From contig NZ_BLVP01000008.1 of NCBI RefSeq assembly GCF_013340305.1, positions 297,408-361,407 on the forward strand: DNA of 64,000 nucleotides, in the 5' to 3' direction. Of the stretch, positions 8,831 through 16,914 are shown piece after piece; position 1 is the stretch's first letter; each line of letters begins with the position of its first letter. The DNA is from Desulfovibrio psychrotolerans. GTDB lineage: Bacteria > Desulfobacterota > Desulfovibrionia > Desulfovibrionales > Desulfovibrionaceae. Below the pieces are notes generated by a model. The model was not told where the DNA came from. It searched no databases and worked only from the letters and a program-made list of their open reading frames with translations. The position numbers and the translations under genes were made by a program.

Positions 8831-8931
8831 AGCTCCTGTTCTGTGAAGGGCGTGTTTTTTTCTGGACTGAATCGTGAATCGGTTGTTATTCTGCCCAATT
8901 GCAAGGGCGGTCTGTTTTTTGCGCCGTTGCC

Positions 8932-8960
8932 TTGATTTGCCGTATTGCTGGTCGTACAAT
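8932..8960 (+). promoter_or_regulatory. Predicted sigma-70 promoter for the zinc-ribbon gene at 8990
   Basis: TTGATT (8932-8937), 17-base spacer, TACAAT (8955-8960). Transcription would start near 8967, about 23 bases before the ATG at 8990, with AAGGAAAG in between as ribosome binding site. Both hexamers are close to consensus. Confidence 0.5.
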
Positions 8961-8989
8961 GGGCGATATCATTCAGACAAGGAAAGCGC

Positions 8990-10471
8990 ATGCTCATACG
9001 TTGCCCGGAATGCCAGTTTAAACGCGAGGTGGATCTTACACGGATTCCGCCTACCGCACAGCTTGCCACCTGCCCGAAATGCAAACACAAATTCCGGTTC
9101 AGAGAACACGTTGCCGCAGAGGATGGCGACGATGAAGGATTTGTTATGCGCTCGGCTCCCGCCCCGTCCGCCTACGGAACATGGGAGGCAGCGCAGCAGG
9201 CAGCACAACAGGTTGCACAGCAGGCCGCACAGCAGGCTACACGGCGCGCGGGCAGTGCTGCGGAGCCGGACGCCTACCCCGAACCGGAAGGCTCTGCGGA
9301 TGCGGGTGAAGAAGGCGTGTTTTACGGCTCGTCTGTCCGGGTTGCAGAATACGGAACGGAAGCGGCCCACGGAGCCGATGAGCCTGCCGGGCACGAAGTG
9401 CCCGATTATGATCATGACAGACCTGTAGGGCATGACAGGCTTGGCGGCTATGGCGGCATGTACCGCGAACCCGCCGCATACGACGAAGTAGCAGACCCAG
9501 CAGCGTACGATGACGCCGCCACTCAGTATGAGCAGCCTTCCGAATACACTGCCTACGGGCAGACCGGGGACGGCTATACCGAAGTGGAACAGGCCGCCGC
9601 TTATGCCGCCGATGCTTCCGCTGATGCTTTCGCTGATGCCTATGACGCCTCCCCGGAAGCCCCCCCCGCTGCCCACCATGCCGCACCGGACAAACCGCAC
9701 GCGGATGAGCGGGAAGCCAGTCCGCCCAGTGGCGTGGGCAAGCCCCACCGTCATCTCGGCTCGCTGAGCGAGTACGGAGAGGGCGCAGCCGGGGGCAAGG
9801 GAGACATATGGGACGCCATAGCCGCCATGGGCGACGGCGACAGCTCCGTTCCGCCCTTTGCCCGCACAGCCGGGTTTGAAATGTCCATTCCGTGGGAGCA
9901 CCGGGGCAAATCGGGCCTGGGGGGCGCATGGTGGCGCACAGTAAAGGAAGCACTTTTCTCGCCCGCCTACTTCTTCGGGGGCTTTCAGGGAGCGGGCGGC
10001 GTAACGGCTGCCGTAATCTTTTTCCTTTTCACGGCAACTCTGGCGGCCCTGCTGGAAGCGGGCATGCTGTTCGGCGCTGCCTCTCTGCTGAGCGGACTGC
10101 TGGCGGAAACACGGTTTGCGGAACTGCCCGCGAACTTCGCGGAAATCTCTGCGCTGCCCTTGTGGGCGGGCCGGTTGTTACTGGGCGGGCTGGGGCTGCT
10201 GGTGGCGGTTTCCTGCCTGTGCCACGGATGCGTCCGGTTCCTCGTTCCCCGCGGCAAGCCTTTTGCCACCACCTTCCGCGTGGTGGCGTACAGCAGTTCG
10301 GCATTGCTTGCGGCCTGCATCCCACTTGCTGGGCCTGTTATCGCCCGGCTATGGTTCCTGCTGTTGATTATAAAGGGGTTGCGCCATGCGCATAATCTGC
10401 GTCTGCCGCAAACTATACTGGTCATGCTGCCCGTGTTCATGCTTATAGTGGGTGGAGTGCTGCTCTGGTAG
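8990..10471 (+). CDS. Zinc-ribbon/YIP1-type membrane protein (paralogue 3)
   Basis: Predicted 493-residue member of the same family as the proteins at 2877 and 4903. The N-terminus reads IRCPECQFKREVDL, then ATCPKCKHKFRFRE (two CxxC pairs). The central linker is very long (about residues 45-300), acidic, and rich in Ala, Tyr, Asp and Gln, with an AAQQ/VAQQ four-residue repeat at about residues 65-82. The C-terminal YIP1-like membrane domain begins near residue 310 (GAWWRTVKEALFSPAYFFGG) with about five hydrophobic segments. The ATG at 8990 puts the zinc ribbon at the very start as in the paralogues. It follows the transporter by 159 bases under its own promoter. Function unknown. Confidence 0.75.
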   Translation: MLIRCPECQFKREVDLTRIPPTAQLATCPKCKHKFRFREHVAAEDGDDEGFVMRSAPAPSAYGTWEAAQQAAQQVAQQAAQQATRRAGSAAEPDAYPEPEGSADAGEEGVFYGSSVRVAEYGTEAAHGADEPAGHEVPDYDHDRPVGHDRLGGYGGMYREPAAYDEVADPAAYDDAATQYEQPSEYTAYGQTGDGYTEVEQAAAYAADASADAFADAYDASPEAPPAAHHAAPDKPHADEREASPPSGVGKPHRHLGSLSEYGEGAAGGKGDIWDAIAAMGDGDSSVPPFARTAGFEMSIPWEHRGKSGLGGAWWRTVKEALFSPAYFFGGFQGAGGVTAAVIFFLFTATLAALLEAGMLFGAASLLSGLLAETRFAELPANFAEISALPLWAGRLLLGGLGLLVAVSCLCHGCVRFLVPRGKPFATTFRVVAYSSSALLAACIPLAGPVIARLWFLLLIIKGLRHAHNLRLPQTILVMLPVFMLIVGGVLLW

Positions 10472-10541
10472 ATAGCCGGGAAACGCCGGAAAGGGCGGCG
10501 GTGCCGAAAGGCTGTGGCCAGGAAACGGGAGGTGGCCCCGT

Positions 10542-10877
10542 ATGTTCGGGTGGATGAAACGCATTTGCAGGGAAATACGCGACCGGATACGGTATTCCGC
10601 CAAAATCTCTCCGGAGAGCATCCGCAAGCTTGCGTCCGAATTGCAGGAGCTTGCGGTAATTGTGGAGCGCGTGAACCCGGAACTGCCGGAGCGTGGTGCC
10701 CGTATATGGCGCATACGGACCGAGGTGGGCCAGCTCATCGACCTGACCGGGCGCATGGAGTTTCATCGGTTGTCCGTGCAGCGTCGGCTGGAGTTGCATC
10801 AATCCCTTGAACAGTCGCGGGCGCAGCTGCTCGAATCCATGCGCAGTGCCCCTACGCCCACTGACAGGGTGCAGTAG
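10542..10877 (+). CDS. Small conserved-looking helical protein of unknown function
   Basis: Predicted 111-residue charged protein with no membrane segment or signal peptide. It looks almost wholly alpha-helical, with heptad-like leucine and charge spacing from residue 15 to 100 (for example ESIRKLASELQELAVIVERV), so a short coiled coil or helical bundle is plausible. GGAGGTGG lies just upstream of the ATG at 10542, which supports real translation. It follows the third zinc-ribbon protein by 70 bases and may be co-transcribed. I do not recognise a family. Confidence 0.6.
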   Translation: MFGWMKRICREIRDRIRYSAKISPESIRKLASELQELAVIVERVNPELPERGARIWRIRTEVGQLIDLTGRMEFHRLSVQRRLELHQSLEQSRAQLLESMRSAPTPTDRVQ

Positions 10878-11108
10878 GTCTCTGCCAGTAGCCCCTGCCA
10901 GTAGCCCCTGCCGGCACACGCAGTTTTCAGCTTCCCCAAGTCCCCGGATTTCTCAGGCTTCCCGGACTCCTTCAATACCCGCCCTTTTCTTCCAGCCCGT
11001 CTCCTGGGTCCGCTTTGTGCGGCATCTAACTTGCATGCGTAGCGGTGTCCCGCATGGGACAACGTGCAGCCGTAACGCGGCCACAATGCCCGCACAAGAA
11101 GGTGAACC

Positions 11109-11879
11109 ATGAAGCGATATATGCAACCTATTGGCATAGCTGGTCTTATTTTCATATTTCTGCTGGGGGCGGGGTGTTCTGTCTCCCGCATGACCGGAGC
11201 CGTTTCCGACATGATTCCTGAGGGTGTCAAGGAAACGGCAGGCCGTGCCACGCCGGATGGGGCCAATCCCGCTCTTACGTCACAGCCGCAGGTGGTCTGG
11301 GATCAGTGGGTGCGCAAGGGCAAGGTGCAGGTGTATCTGCGCCCGCGTGAGGAGCCTGCCGTGGAGCCCACGGTCCTGTTCTTCCCGTTCATGCCCAAGG
11401 TGAACATGGCGCAGGGCAGGCACATAAGCCGGGAACTTTCGCGCATGGTCTGGCAGACGTGGCTTGAGGAAGAGCTGTTCCCGGTCATGGAGTTTGCCGA
11501 CTATTCCGACTACTACACCCCCGAGCGCGCCGTAAGCCTTGCCCGCATGCGCGGAGCAGACCTTGCCGTGGGCGGCTACATTACCCACTACATGCCCGGC
11601 GGTACCGCCGGAGACACGCATGTGGCCCTGCAACTGGATATCTACGATTCCGCCAGCGGCCAGCTTATCTGGTCCATGGCCCACGCGGGCGTGATGCAGA
11701 GCGAGCGTACCCGTGACTATATCTTGTTCTCCGCAAAGACGCGCCTGCCCGCAGAACCCACGGGCGCTGTGATGCAGGTGCTTTCGCATGACATGGCCGT
11801 TCCGCTGCATGCGTGGGTCGCCCCGCTGAAGGAGGAGGCCAGACAGGCAGAAGCGCAGGGGGGCGATACGGCGTTTTGA
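11109..11879 (+). CDS. Predicted envelope lipoprotein of unknown function
   Basis: Predicted 256-residue lipoprotein. The signal segment ends LLGAGC, with Cys23 as the likely lipidated residue. The mature part has no membrane segment. Residues about 85-225 contain alternating beta and helix elements, including EPTVLFFPFMPKVNMAQGRH, MRGADLAVGGYITHYMPGG and HVALQLDIYDSASGQLIWSM. The pattern 'GADLAVGGYIT...LQLDIYDSASGQLIWS' resembles the fold of CsgG/TolB-N/FlgT-type envelope proteins that sum up accessory activities, but I cannot place it in one family. It stands between the zinc-ribbon group and the flagellar fliD-fliS pair, separated from the latter by a two-way terminator. Confidence 0.65.
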   Translation: MKRYMQPIGIAGLIFIFLLGAGCSVSRMTGAVSDMIPEGVKETAGRATPDGANPALTSQPQVVWDQWVRKGKVQVYLRPREEPAVEPTVLFFPFMPKVNMAQGRHISRELSRMVWQTWLEEELFPVMEFADYSDYYTPERAVSLARMRGADLAVGGYITHYMPGGTAGDTHVALQLDIYDSASGQLIWSMAHAGVMQSERTRDYILFSAKTRLPAEPTGAVMQVLSHDMAVPLHAWVAPLKEEARQAEAQGGDTAF

Positions 11880-11912
11880 TCATGCTGCCATTGCGTTGTC
11901 GTCATACAGAAA

Positions 11913-11944
11913 CCGGGCCGGAAGGAGAACTTCCGGCCCGGTCT
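11913..11944. terminator. Two-way intrinsic terminator
   Basis: Perfect 12-bp stem: CCGGGCCGGAAG (11913-11924), loop GAGAA, CTTCCGGCCCGG (11930-11941). T-rich sequence follows on + (TCTT) and, on the other strand, TTTCTG. It separates the convergent lipoprotein gene and fliS. Confidence 0.75.
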
Positions 11945-11971
11945 TGCATTCAGCGAAATGGATATGCGGAA

Positions 11972-12982
11972 TCAGGGGGTGGTGTTGTGGGTGGCCATTT
12001 TGCGGTACATGGCCGCGCCGCTGAGCCGCTTGCCTGCAAAATTGAGGGGCTGCCCGTTAGTCTGCTCGCCAGGCTCATTAGGCTGCCCGCTCGCCTGTCC
12101 GCTCGCCTGTCCGCTCGCCTGCCCGCTCGCCTGTCTGTCAGGCGGCTCTGCCTGCGGCGTTTGCCGGGCATGCTGTCCCTGCAGTGCCTGAGCGGGCTGC
12201 AACTCCGCAGTGCCCAGTGCCGTTCCCGCTTTGGCTGCGGGAGCCAAGGGCGTTCCGAAAGCCTTTTCCGGGCCATCGGTGCCGGCGGAAACGGCATTGC
12301 TTTCAAATCTGGCCGGGGTTGCCAATCCAGCCGGATTTGCCGATCCGGGCAGGCCCGTTGATCTGGCTGGCCCGGTTGTCCCGGTAGCTCCTTCGGAACC
12401 GGCCAATCCGGCCAAGGCAGCAGACGTCTGCTGCGTTCCGGCAGATGCAGGCCCGTATAGACCACTCTGCGGAGTGGAGGCGGCAAAGGCGTGCGCCTTG
12501 GGCATCGGCCCCTTGGCCCCGAAGGCCGGAGGTTTGGGCATTCCCGCTCCAGCGTGCTGCACATGTGTCTGCCCGCTCTGCACGGGAGTGGTCATGGCGG
12601 CGGCTGCCGTTGCTTCGGGCGTATCAATTATCTGCGCGTAGGCGCTGCGCAGCCCGGAAAGTATCTTTATCACCTCGTCAATGTAGCCGATATCCATTTT
12701 CAGGTTGGCGTTGAGCAGGCGCGTGGAGCAGTAAAAGTAGAGTTTGTGCAGGTTTTCCGCCAGCTCGCCACCCTTGTCGGCGTTCAGGCTGCTGTCCAGT
12801 TCGTTGATAACATCCAGCGCCTTGGAAATGAGTATCCCTTTCTGGGCATAATCGCGTTCCTCAATCTTCACCTTGGCCTGATTGAGAAACTTAATGCAGC
12901 CGTCATACAGCATGAGCAGCAGCTTCCCTTGGGAAGTTGTCGCCACCTGTGTCTGAAAATATGCCTTGGCTGCCTTCTGCAT
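11972..12982 (-). CDS. fliS: Flagellin export chaperone FliS with long C-terminal extension
   Basis: FliS binds the C-terminus of newly made flagellin in the cytosol and hands it to the flagellar export apparatus. Residues 1 to about 125 are a complete FliS: the N-terminal YFQTQVATTSQGKLLLMLYDG (the 'LL.mLYdg' helix), ALDVINELDSSLN, and LHKLYFYCSTRLLNANLKMD. The family is usually about 120-150 residues. This protein runs to 336, the remainder being an Ala/Gly/Pro/Thr-rich tail with a four-residue repeat QASG repeated four times (about residues 294-309). The gene follows fliD by nine bases and is surely co-transcribed; GGAG precedes the ATG. The tail is open reading frame throughout and looks like a flexible linker or a recent expansion. 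Confidence 0.88.
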   Translation of the reverse strand: MQKAAKAYFQTQVATTSQGKLLLMLYDGCIKFLNQAKVKIEERDYAQKGILISKALDVINELDSSLNADKGGELAENLHKLYFYCSTRLLNANLKMDIGYIDEVIKILSGLRSAYAQIIDTPEATAAAAMTTPVQSGQTHVQHAGAGMPKPPAFGAKGPMPKAHAFAASTPQSGLYGPASAGTQQTSAALAGLAGSEGATGTTGPARSTGLPGSANPAGLATPARFESNAVSAGTDGPEKAFGTPLAPAAKAGTALGTAELQPAQALQGQHARQTPQAEPPDRQASGQASGQASGQASGQPNEPGEQTNGQPLNFAGKRLSGAAMYRKMATHNTTP

Positions 12983-12991
12983 CGTATGCTC

Positions 12992-14716
12992 CTACTTGGC
13001 AGTGAGTTGCTTGATCTGGTTTTCAAGCGATGTCATCTGCCCGTTGTACTGGGCGAGAGTCGCCTCAAGGCGCGAAAACCTGAGCCGCATGGTGCGTTCC
13101 CAGCGGATAATGCGGTTCGTTTCGCGCTCAATCTTCTTGTCGATCCCGTCCATGATCTTTTCATAGTTCTTTTCAATGATCTTGAGTGTGCCCTCGGAAC
13201 TCAGCATGTCCTTGAGCACCCCGTCCATCTGTCCTGCTTTGCCTTGCTTCAGGCGCACTGTGTCGGAGTATGATCCGGGGACAAGGTTGTTAACCTGAAC
13301 GATGAGACCTCTGGCATCGCCGGTAAGCGCCGTTATCTGCTTGGTTTCCGGGTCAACACTGGCGGGCTTTCCGCCTATGCGGGCATTGATGATGTTGCCG
13401 CCCGCGTCCACATCGTACTTCACATCGTAGATGCCGGGCTTGGTAATGCCCTTAACCTGCGAGTAGTACGAAAAATGCTGGGAGTCCGTCGCTCCTATGT
13501 TGTCTGCGGCAAAGAGTTCGGCTACGGCGTTGGGGTCTTTGGTCAGCGCCTCGTCCAGCTTGTCCATATCAATGGTGAGCAGGCCGTTGCGGGTGTCACC
13601 TTGGTCGGCAACGGTAAGGATGCCTATATGGGCGAGGGTGGAGTAGTAATCGCCGGAACCCCCGTTGGCCGTATTGTAATAGTCAAACCCGTCCGCCCTG
13701 CCCGCCACGGCCATTTTTAGCCGGGAAGAGAGCAACTGCACGCCGTAGTTACCCGTGAGCACCGAGCCTATTTCCGCATCGAACTGCGATCCCGTCTCGT
13801 TGGGGTCTTTGGCGGTGGCGTTTTCGTTAATCTTGGTAAGATTCTGTATGGTGGTGCGTATGGTGTTTACGCCGTCCACAAAAGCCTGAATCTTTTCCTT
13901 AATCTTCTCCTTGTCGGAGGCAACGGTTATCTGGGTGGTTCCCACATCCTTAAGGGTGAGGGTAAGGCCGTCAATCACCTCGGTCACTGTGTTGCTTGAA
14001 GACTCGATAAAGCTGCCGGAAGGCCAGTCGTTCACCCGGAACATGGCGTTCTGCGCGGTCTGCACGTCCCATTTGTCGGCCGGGGTGCCCTGAATGGCAG
14101 AAAGGTTGGTGCCCGCGCCTATGGTGAGCGAGTTGGCGGCGCCAAGGTCCATGCCGCGCACCTGCAGATGGTATGAATCGCCGTTCTTGATGAGTGCGGC
14201 TTTAACCCCCGGATTCTGCGGGTCCGTGTTGATAATGTTCACCAGACCGTCAAGGGTGGTGTTGGGCGCAACGGTGAGCGTGCGCGTTTTCCCCTTGTAG
14301 GTGTACTGAAGGGTCTGGTTCTCCGTGGAGGTGTTTACTTTGGCCGTGGTGGACGAGAACCCGTCATTGTATGTCCACATGGCGTTGCGGGCGAGCTGGC
14401 CCACCTCCACCTTGTACACGCCCTCGGTGGCGGCAACATCGGTGGTGGCGCTGGCAACGGTATCAAAGGAACTGGAGGCAGCCTTGGACAGAAACTTGTT
14501 CATGGTGTCCATGCTGCGCACAGTGTCCTGAAACGCCTTGATTTCCGTGTTGATGGTGCCGAACGCATCCACACGGCGCTGCCAGTCCGCTCGCCACAGG
14601 GTCATGCGGTTCATCTGAATGGATTCCACCTTCTTCAACTGATCGATCATCGAGTCGAAGTCGGTGCCGGACGAAAGACCGGAAAAGCGTATCCCGCCGG
14701 ACATGTAGTCAGCCAT
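12992..14716 (-). CDS. fliD: Flagellar filament cap protein FliD (HAP2)
   Basis: FliD forms the pentameric cap at the tip of the flagellar filament under which flagellin subunits fold. The 574-residue length is in the family range. The N-terminal FliD_N region begins ISFSGLSSGTDFDSMIDQLKK-like (here IRFSGLSSGTDFDSMIDQL) and includes NDGFSS and LDGLVNIIN. The C-terminal FliD_C region has FDAEIGSVLTGNYGVQLLSSRL, the LGILT-type segment AHIGILTVADQGDTRNGLL, and a closing coiled coil around residues 525-574. No cysteine is seen. It heads the fliD-fliS unit and has a sigma-28-type promoter about 120 bases upstream. Confidence 0.95.
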   Translation of the reverse strand: MADYMSGGIRFSGLSSGTDFDSMIDQLKKVESIQMNRMTLWRADWQRRVDAFGTINTEIKAFQDTVRSMDTMNKFLSKAASSSFDTVASATTDVAATEGVYKVEVGQLARNAMWTYNDGFSSTTAKVNTSTENQTLQYTYKGKTRTLTVAPNTTLDGLVNIINTDPQNPGVKAALIKNGDSYHLQVRGMDLGAANSLTIGAGTNLSAIQGTPADKWDVQTAQNAMFRVNDWPSGSFIESSSNTVTEVIDGLTLTLKDVGTTQITVASDKEKIKEKIQAFVDGVNTIRTTIQNLTKINENATAKDPNETGSQFDAEIGSVLTGNYGVQLLSSRLKMAVAGRADGFDYYNTANGGSGDYYSTLAHIGILTVADQGDTRNGLLTIDMDKLDEALTKDPNAVAELFAADNIGATDSQHFSYYSQVKGITKPGIYDVKYDVDAGGNIINARIGGKPASVDPETKQITALTGDARGLIVQVNNLVPGSYSDTVRLKQGKAGQMDGVLKDMLSSEGTLKIIEKNYEKIMDGIDKKIERETNRIIRWERTMRLRFSRLEATLAQYNGQMTSLENQIKQLTAK

Positions 14717-15047
14717 AGCTCATACCTCGGGCAGTTTTTTCCCAGACGTGGGTATCCGTTTCCGGTCTTGCAAGGCCGATGCCATGCAGCGGGAGGGATA
14801 GTTCGGCGCAAGCCGCAGCTGCCTCACAAAGGCATATCGTCCGTGTGGCTGATTACTTTAGCGTCCCTGCCGCTGCACAGGTCCGGGGCGGATCACCGGC
14901 AGTGTCCTTCTTCGCGGCCCGTTAAAAAAAAACGGTACGATGCAGGGCGCAAGCCATGCTCGGGCCGTATTCCGTGCGGGCAGGCAGGGCACGTAACGGT
15001 CTGAACAGTCAGCGTTACATCGCAGAGAGCGTTGTTTCAGAGGGCCG
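14717..15047. other. Intergenic region between tsaB and fliD
   Basis: It holds the fliD promoter at 14835-14861 (minus strand). A run of nine T on the minus strand (14929-14937) downstream of tsaB may mark the end of that operon, but I could not fit a clear GC hairpin before it. No gene recognised. Confidence 0.5.
14835..14861 (-). promoter_or_regulatory. Predicted sigma-28 (FliA) promoter of fliD-fliS
   Basis: On the minus strand: TAAA (14861-14858), exactly 15 bases, then GACGATAT (14842-14835). The established FliA consensus is TAAA-N15-GCCGATAA, so the -35 matches fully and the -10 matches 6 of 8. Late class control by FliA is what is expected for fliD-fliS. The leader to the fliD ATG would be about 112 bases. 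Confidence 0.6.
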
Positions 15048-15875
15048 CTAGCTGCGGGTGAGCCTTTGCAGCTCAGCGCGTGCCGCTGCGGGGTCCAGCC
15101 CCTTGGCGGAAGCTATGGAATCCAGATTCTCTTCTGCATCGCAGGGGCGGATGTATAAAGGCTCCACAGGCTCATGCCCGTAGGCGGCGGCGTGGGCCAG
15201 TGTCAGCAGGGTTTCCGGGGCGGGGTGGTCGAATCGGGGGGGCAGCACCGCCGCGTCGATCAGGTATTCGGCAAAGAAGTCGCTGTTTTTGCGCACGCCG
15301 GAACCTGTGAGCACGGTGTCGCCCCCGTGCGTGATAATGCGCTGTGCTGCCTCTTCCAGCGTGGCCGAAATGGGCGGGCAGAGGGGCACAAGGGTGTTTT
15401 CCTCCGTCCGGGCGGAAAACTCAGCGCCGGATGCGCGGGGCAGGGCGCAGACAGGGCCGTTGTACCGCGAGGTGAACCCCTGCATATGCACAAGACCCCG
15501 CCGGGCGTGGGTAATGCACCATATGTTGTCGCAGGGGCGCAGGGCAGCCGCATCTGCCGCAAGGGCATCCATATAGCCTAAGCCCGCCATGGGCAGGCCT
15601 GCGGGCAACGAAAGGCCTAGCGCGGTGGAAAGCACCAGCCGCAGCCCCGTAAACGAGCCGGGGCCGCGTACCACGGCAATGCGTCCTATGGAGGCGAGGG
15701 TAAGCCCCATTCGGTGCAGGGCGTCCAAAAGCGCGGGCACCAGCACCTGCATGCCGTGACGCGGCGTGAACCACTCCTGCGCAAACACTAGTTCCGTGCC
15801 GTGCCCGCAGACGATTTGCAGCCGCGCTTCCGCGCCGTTGAGAACGAGGGTGAGGCTAGAGTCTGCGTACGTCAT
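15048..15875 (-). CDS. tsaB: tRNA N6-threonylcarbamoyladenosine biosynthesis protein TsaB
   Basis: TsaB is the ASKHA-fold partner of TsaD in the cytosolic complex that adds the threonylcarbamoyl group to A37 of tRNAs reading ANN codons. The 275-residue protein has the signature RGPGSFTGLRLVLSTALGLS (about residues 69-88) and the segment HARRGLVHMQ where the family has 'aR...vy'. The N-terminus is slightly unusual: the family's 'LaIDTS' becomes LTLVLNGAEARLQI, so the first beta-hairpin of the ATPase fold looks degenerate, as is common for TsaB, which is a non-catalytic scaffold. It overlaps the end of rseP by 20 bases and is the last gene of the uppS operon. Confidence 0.88.
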   Translation of the reverse strand: MTYADSSLTLVLNGAEARLQIVCGHGTELVFAQEWFTPRHGMQVLVPALLDALHRMGLTLASIGRIAVVRGPGSFTGLRLVLSTALGLSLPAGLPMAGLGYMDALAADAAALRPCDNIWCITHARRGLVHMQGFTSRYNGPVCALPRASGAEFSARTEENTLVPLCPPISATLEEAAQRIITHGGDTVLTGSGVRKNSDFFAEYLIDAAVLPPRFDHPAPETLLTLAHAAAYGHEPVEPLYIRPCDAEENLDSIASAKGLDPAAARAELQRLTRS

Positions 15876-16914
15876 TGAAGGTGGCCCAGACCATAAGGGT
15901 TATGAGCAGCAAAATGCCCACCCGGGTGGCGATGTCCATCACCCGTGTGGGTACGGGACGGCGGAATATGGTTTCAAAGGTCAGCATGACCAGATGGCCG
16001 CCATCCAGAACGGGAATGGGCAGCAGGTTCAGCAGGCCCAGATTCACGCTTATGAGCGCGGCAAGGGCCAGCACGGCGGCAACGCCATATTCAGTCTGCT
16101 GGCTGACCATCTGGGCAATCATGATGGGGCCGCCCACGTTGTCCATGGGAATGACCCGCTGGATGATCTTGGCAAATCCCTTGCCGGTGATGACAATCAT
16201 CTCCCACGTATGTTCCAGCCCTGCCTGTGCTGCGGAAACGCCGTCGAGGGGCTGGGTGAACGTTTTGCCCGATGCGGCTATGCCGATGAGGTAGCTTTCC
16301 TCATCCTCACCGAAGATGTTCTTGCGGAGCAGCTTTTCAGGAACCACTTGGAAGGTGATAGGCTGGCCTTCGCGCAGCACGGTAATGGAAATTTCCGTGC
16401 CGCCGCTCTTGCCTATGGTGTCCGCCACATCGTTCCAGTATTCGATGCGGGCTCCGGCGATATCCGTAATGGTATCGCCTTCCGCAATCCCCACCTGCGC
16501 TGCCGGGCTGCCATCGCGCACGTTGCCTATTTCCGGAGCAATGTGCATCTGCCCTGCGCTCCAGAACAGGCCCCAGTAAATTAAAAAGGCAAGCAGCAGG
16601 TTGGCCAGCGGGCCAGCCACAATGACAAGCATGCGGTGCCACGTGGGCCGCTTGATAAAACTCTCTTTCTCGGTAAAGCCGCCGGTAAGGTCGTTCTCGT
16701 CATTTTCTCCGGCAAGGGAGACGTAGCCTCCCAGCGGAATGGCAGAAAGTCGGTATTCGGTCTTGCCGCGCCGGAATTTGTACAGCACGGGACCGAATCC
16801 CAGCGAAAAGGCGCGCACGCCTATGCCCAGCAGGCGGGCCACGGAAAAATGGCCCAGTTCATGGAAGAATATGAGACCGCCGAGGACAAGCACAATGGCG
16901 ATGGCTGTATTCAT
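15856..16914 (-). CDS. rseP: Site-2 intramembrane zinc protease RseP
   Basis: Inner-membrane metalloprotease that cuts transmembrane anchors, classically RseA in the envelope-stress sigma-E pathway, and clears signal peptides. Predicted 352 residues. The zinc site is HELGH at residues 18-22 in the first membrane helix, and the second motif NLLPIPVLDGGH near residue 300 supplies the aspartate ligand. One PDZ domain lies between (around 115-200, containing GSPAAQVGIAEGDTI), where E. coli RseP has two. The start at 16914 is chosen over an upstream ATG because the family begins at this methionine, and it overlaps the stop of dxr as ATGA. No anti-sigma gene is in view. Confidence 0.93.
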   Translation of the reverse strand: MNTAIAIVLVLGGLIFFHELGHFSVARLLGIGVRAFSLGFGPVLYKFRRGKTEYRLSAIPLGGYVSLAGENDENDLTGGFTEKESFIKRPTWHRMLVIVAGPLANLLLAFLIYWGLFWSAGQMHIAPEIGNVRDGSPAAQVGIAEGDTITDIAGARIEYWNDVADTIGKSGGTEISITVLREGQPITFQVVPEKLLRKNIFGEDEESYLIGIAASGKTFTQPLDGVSAAQAGLEHTWEMIVITGKGFAKIIQRVIPMDNVGGPIMIAQMVSQQTEYGVAAVLALAALISVNLGLLNLLPIPVLDGGHLVMLTFETIFRRPVPTRVMDIATRVGILLLITLMVWATFNDVRRL

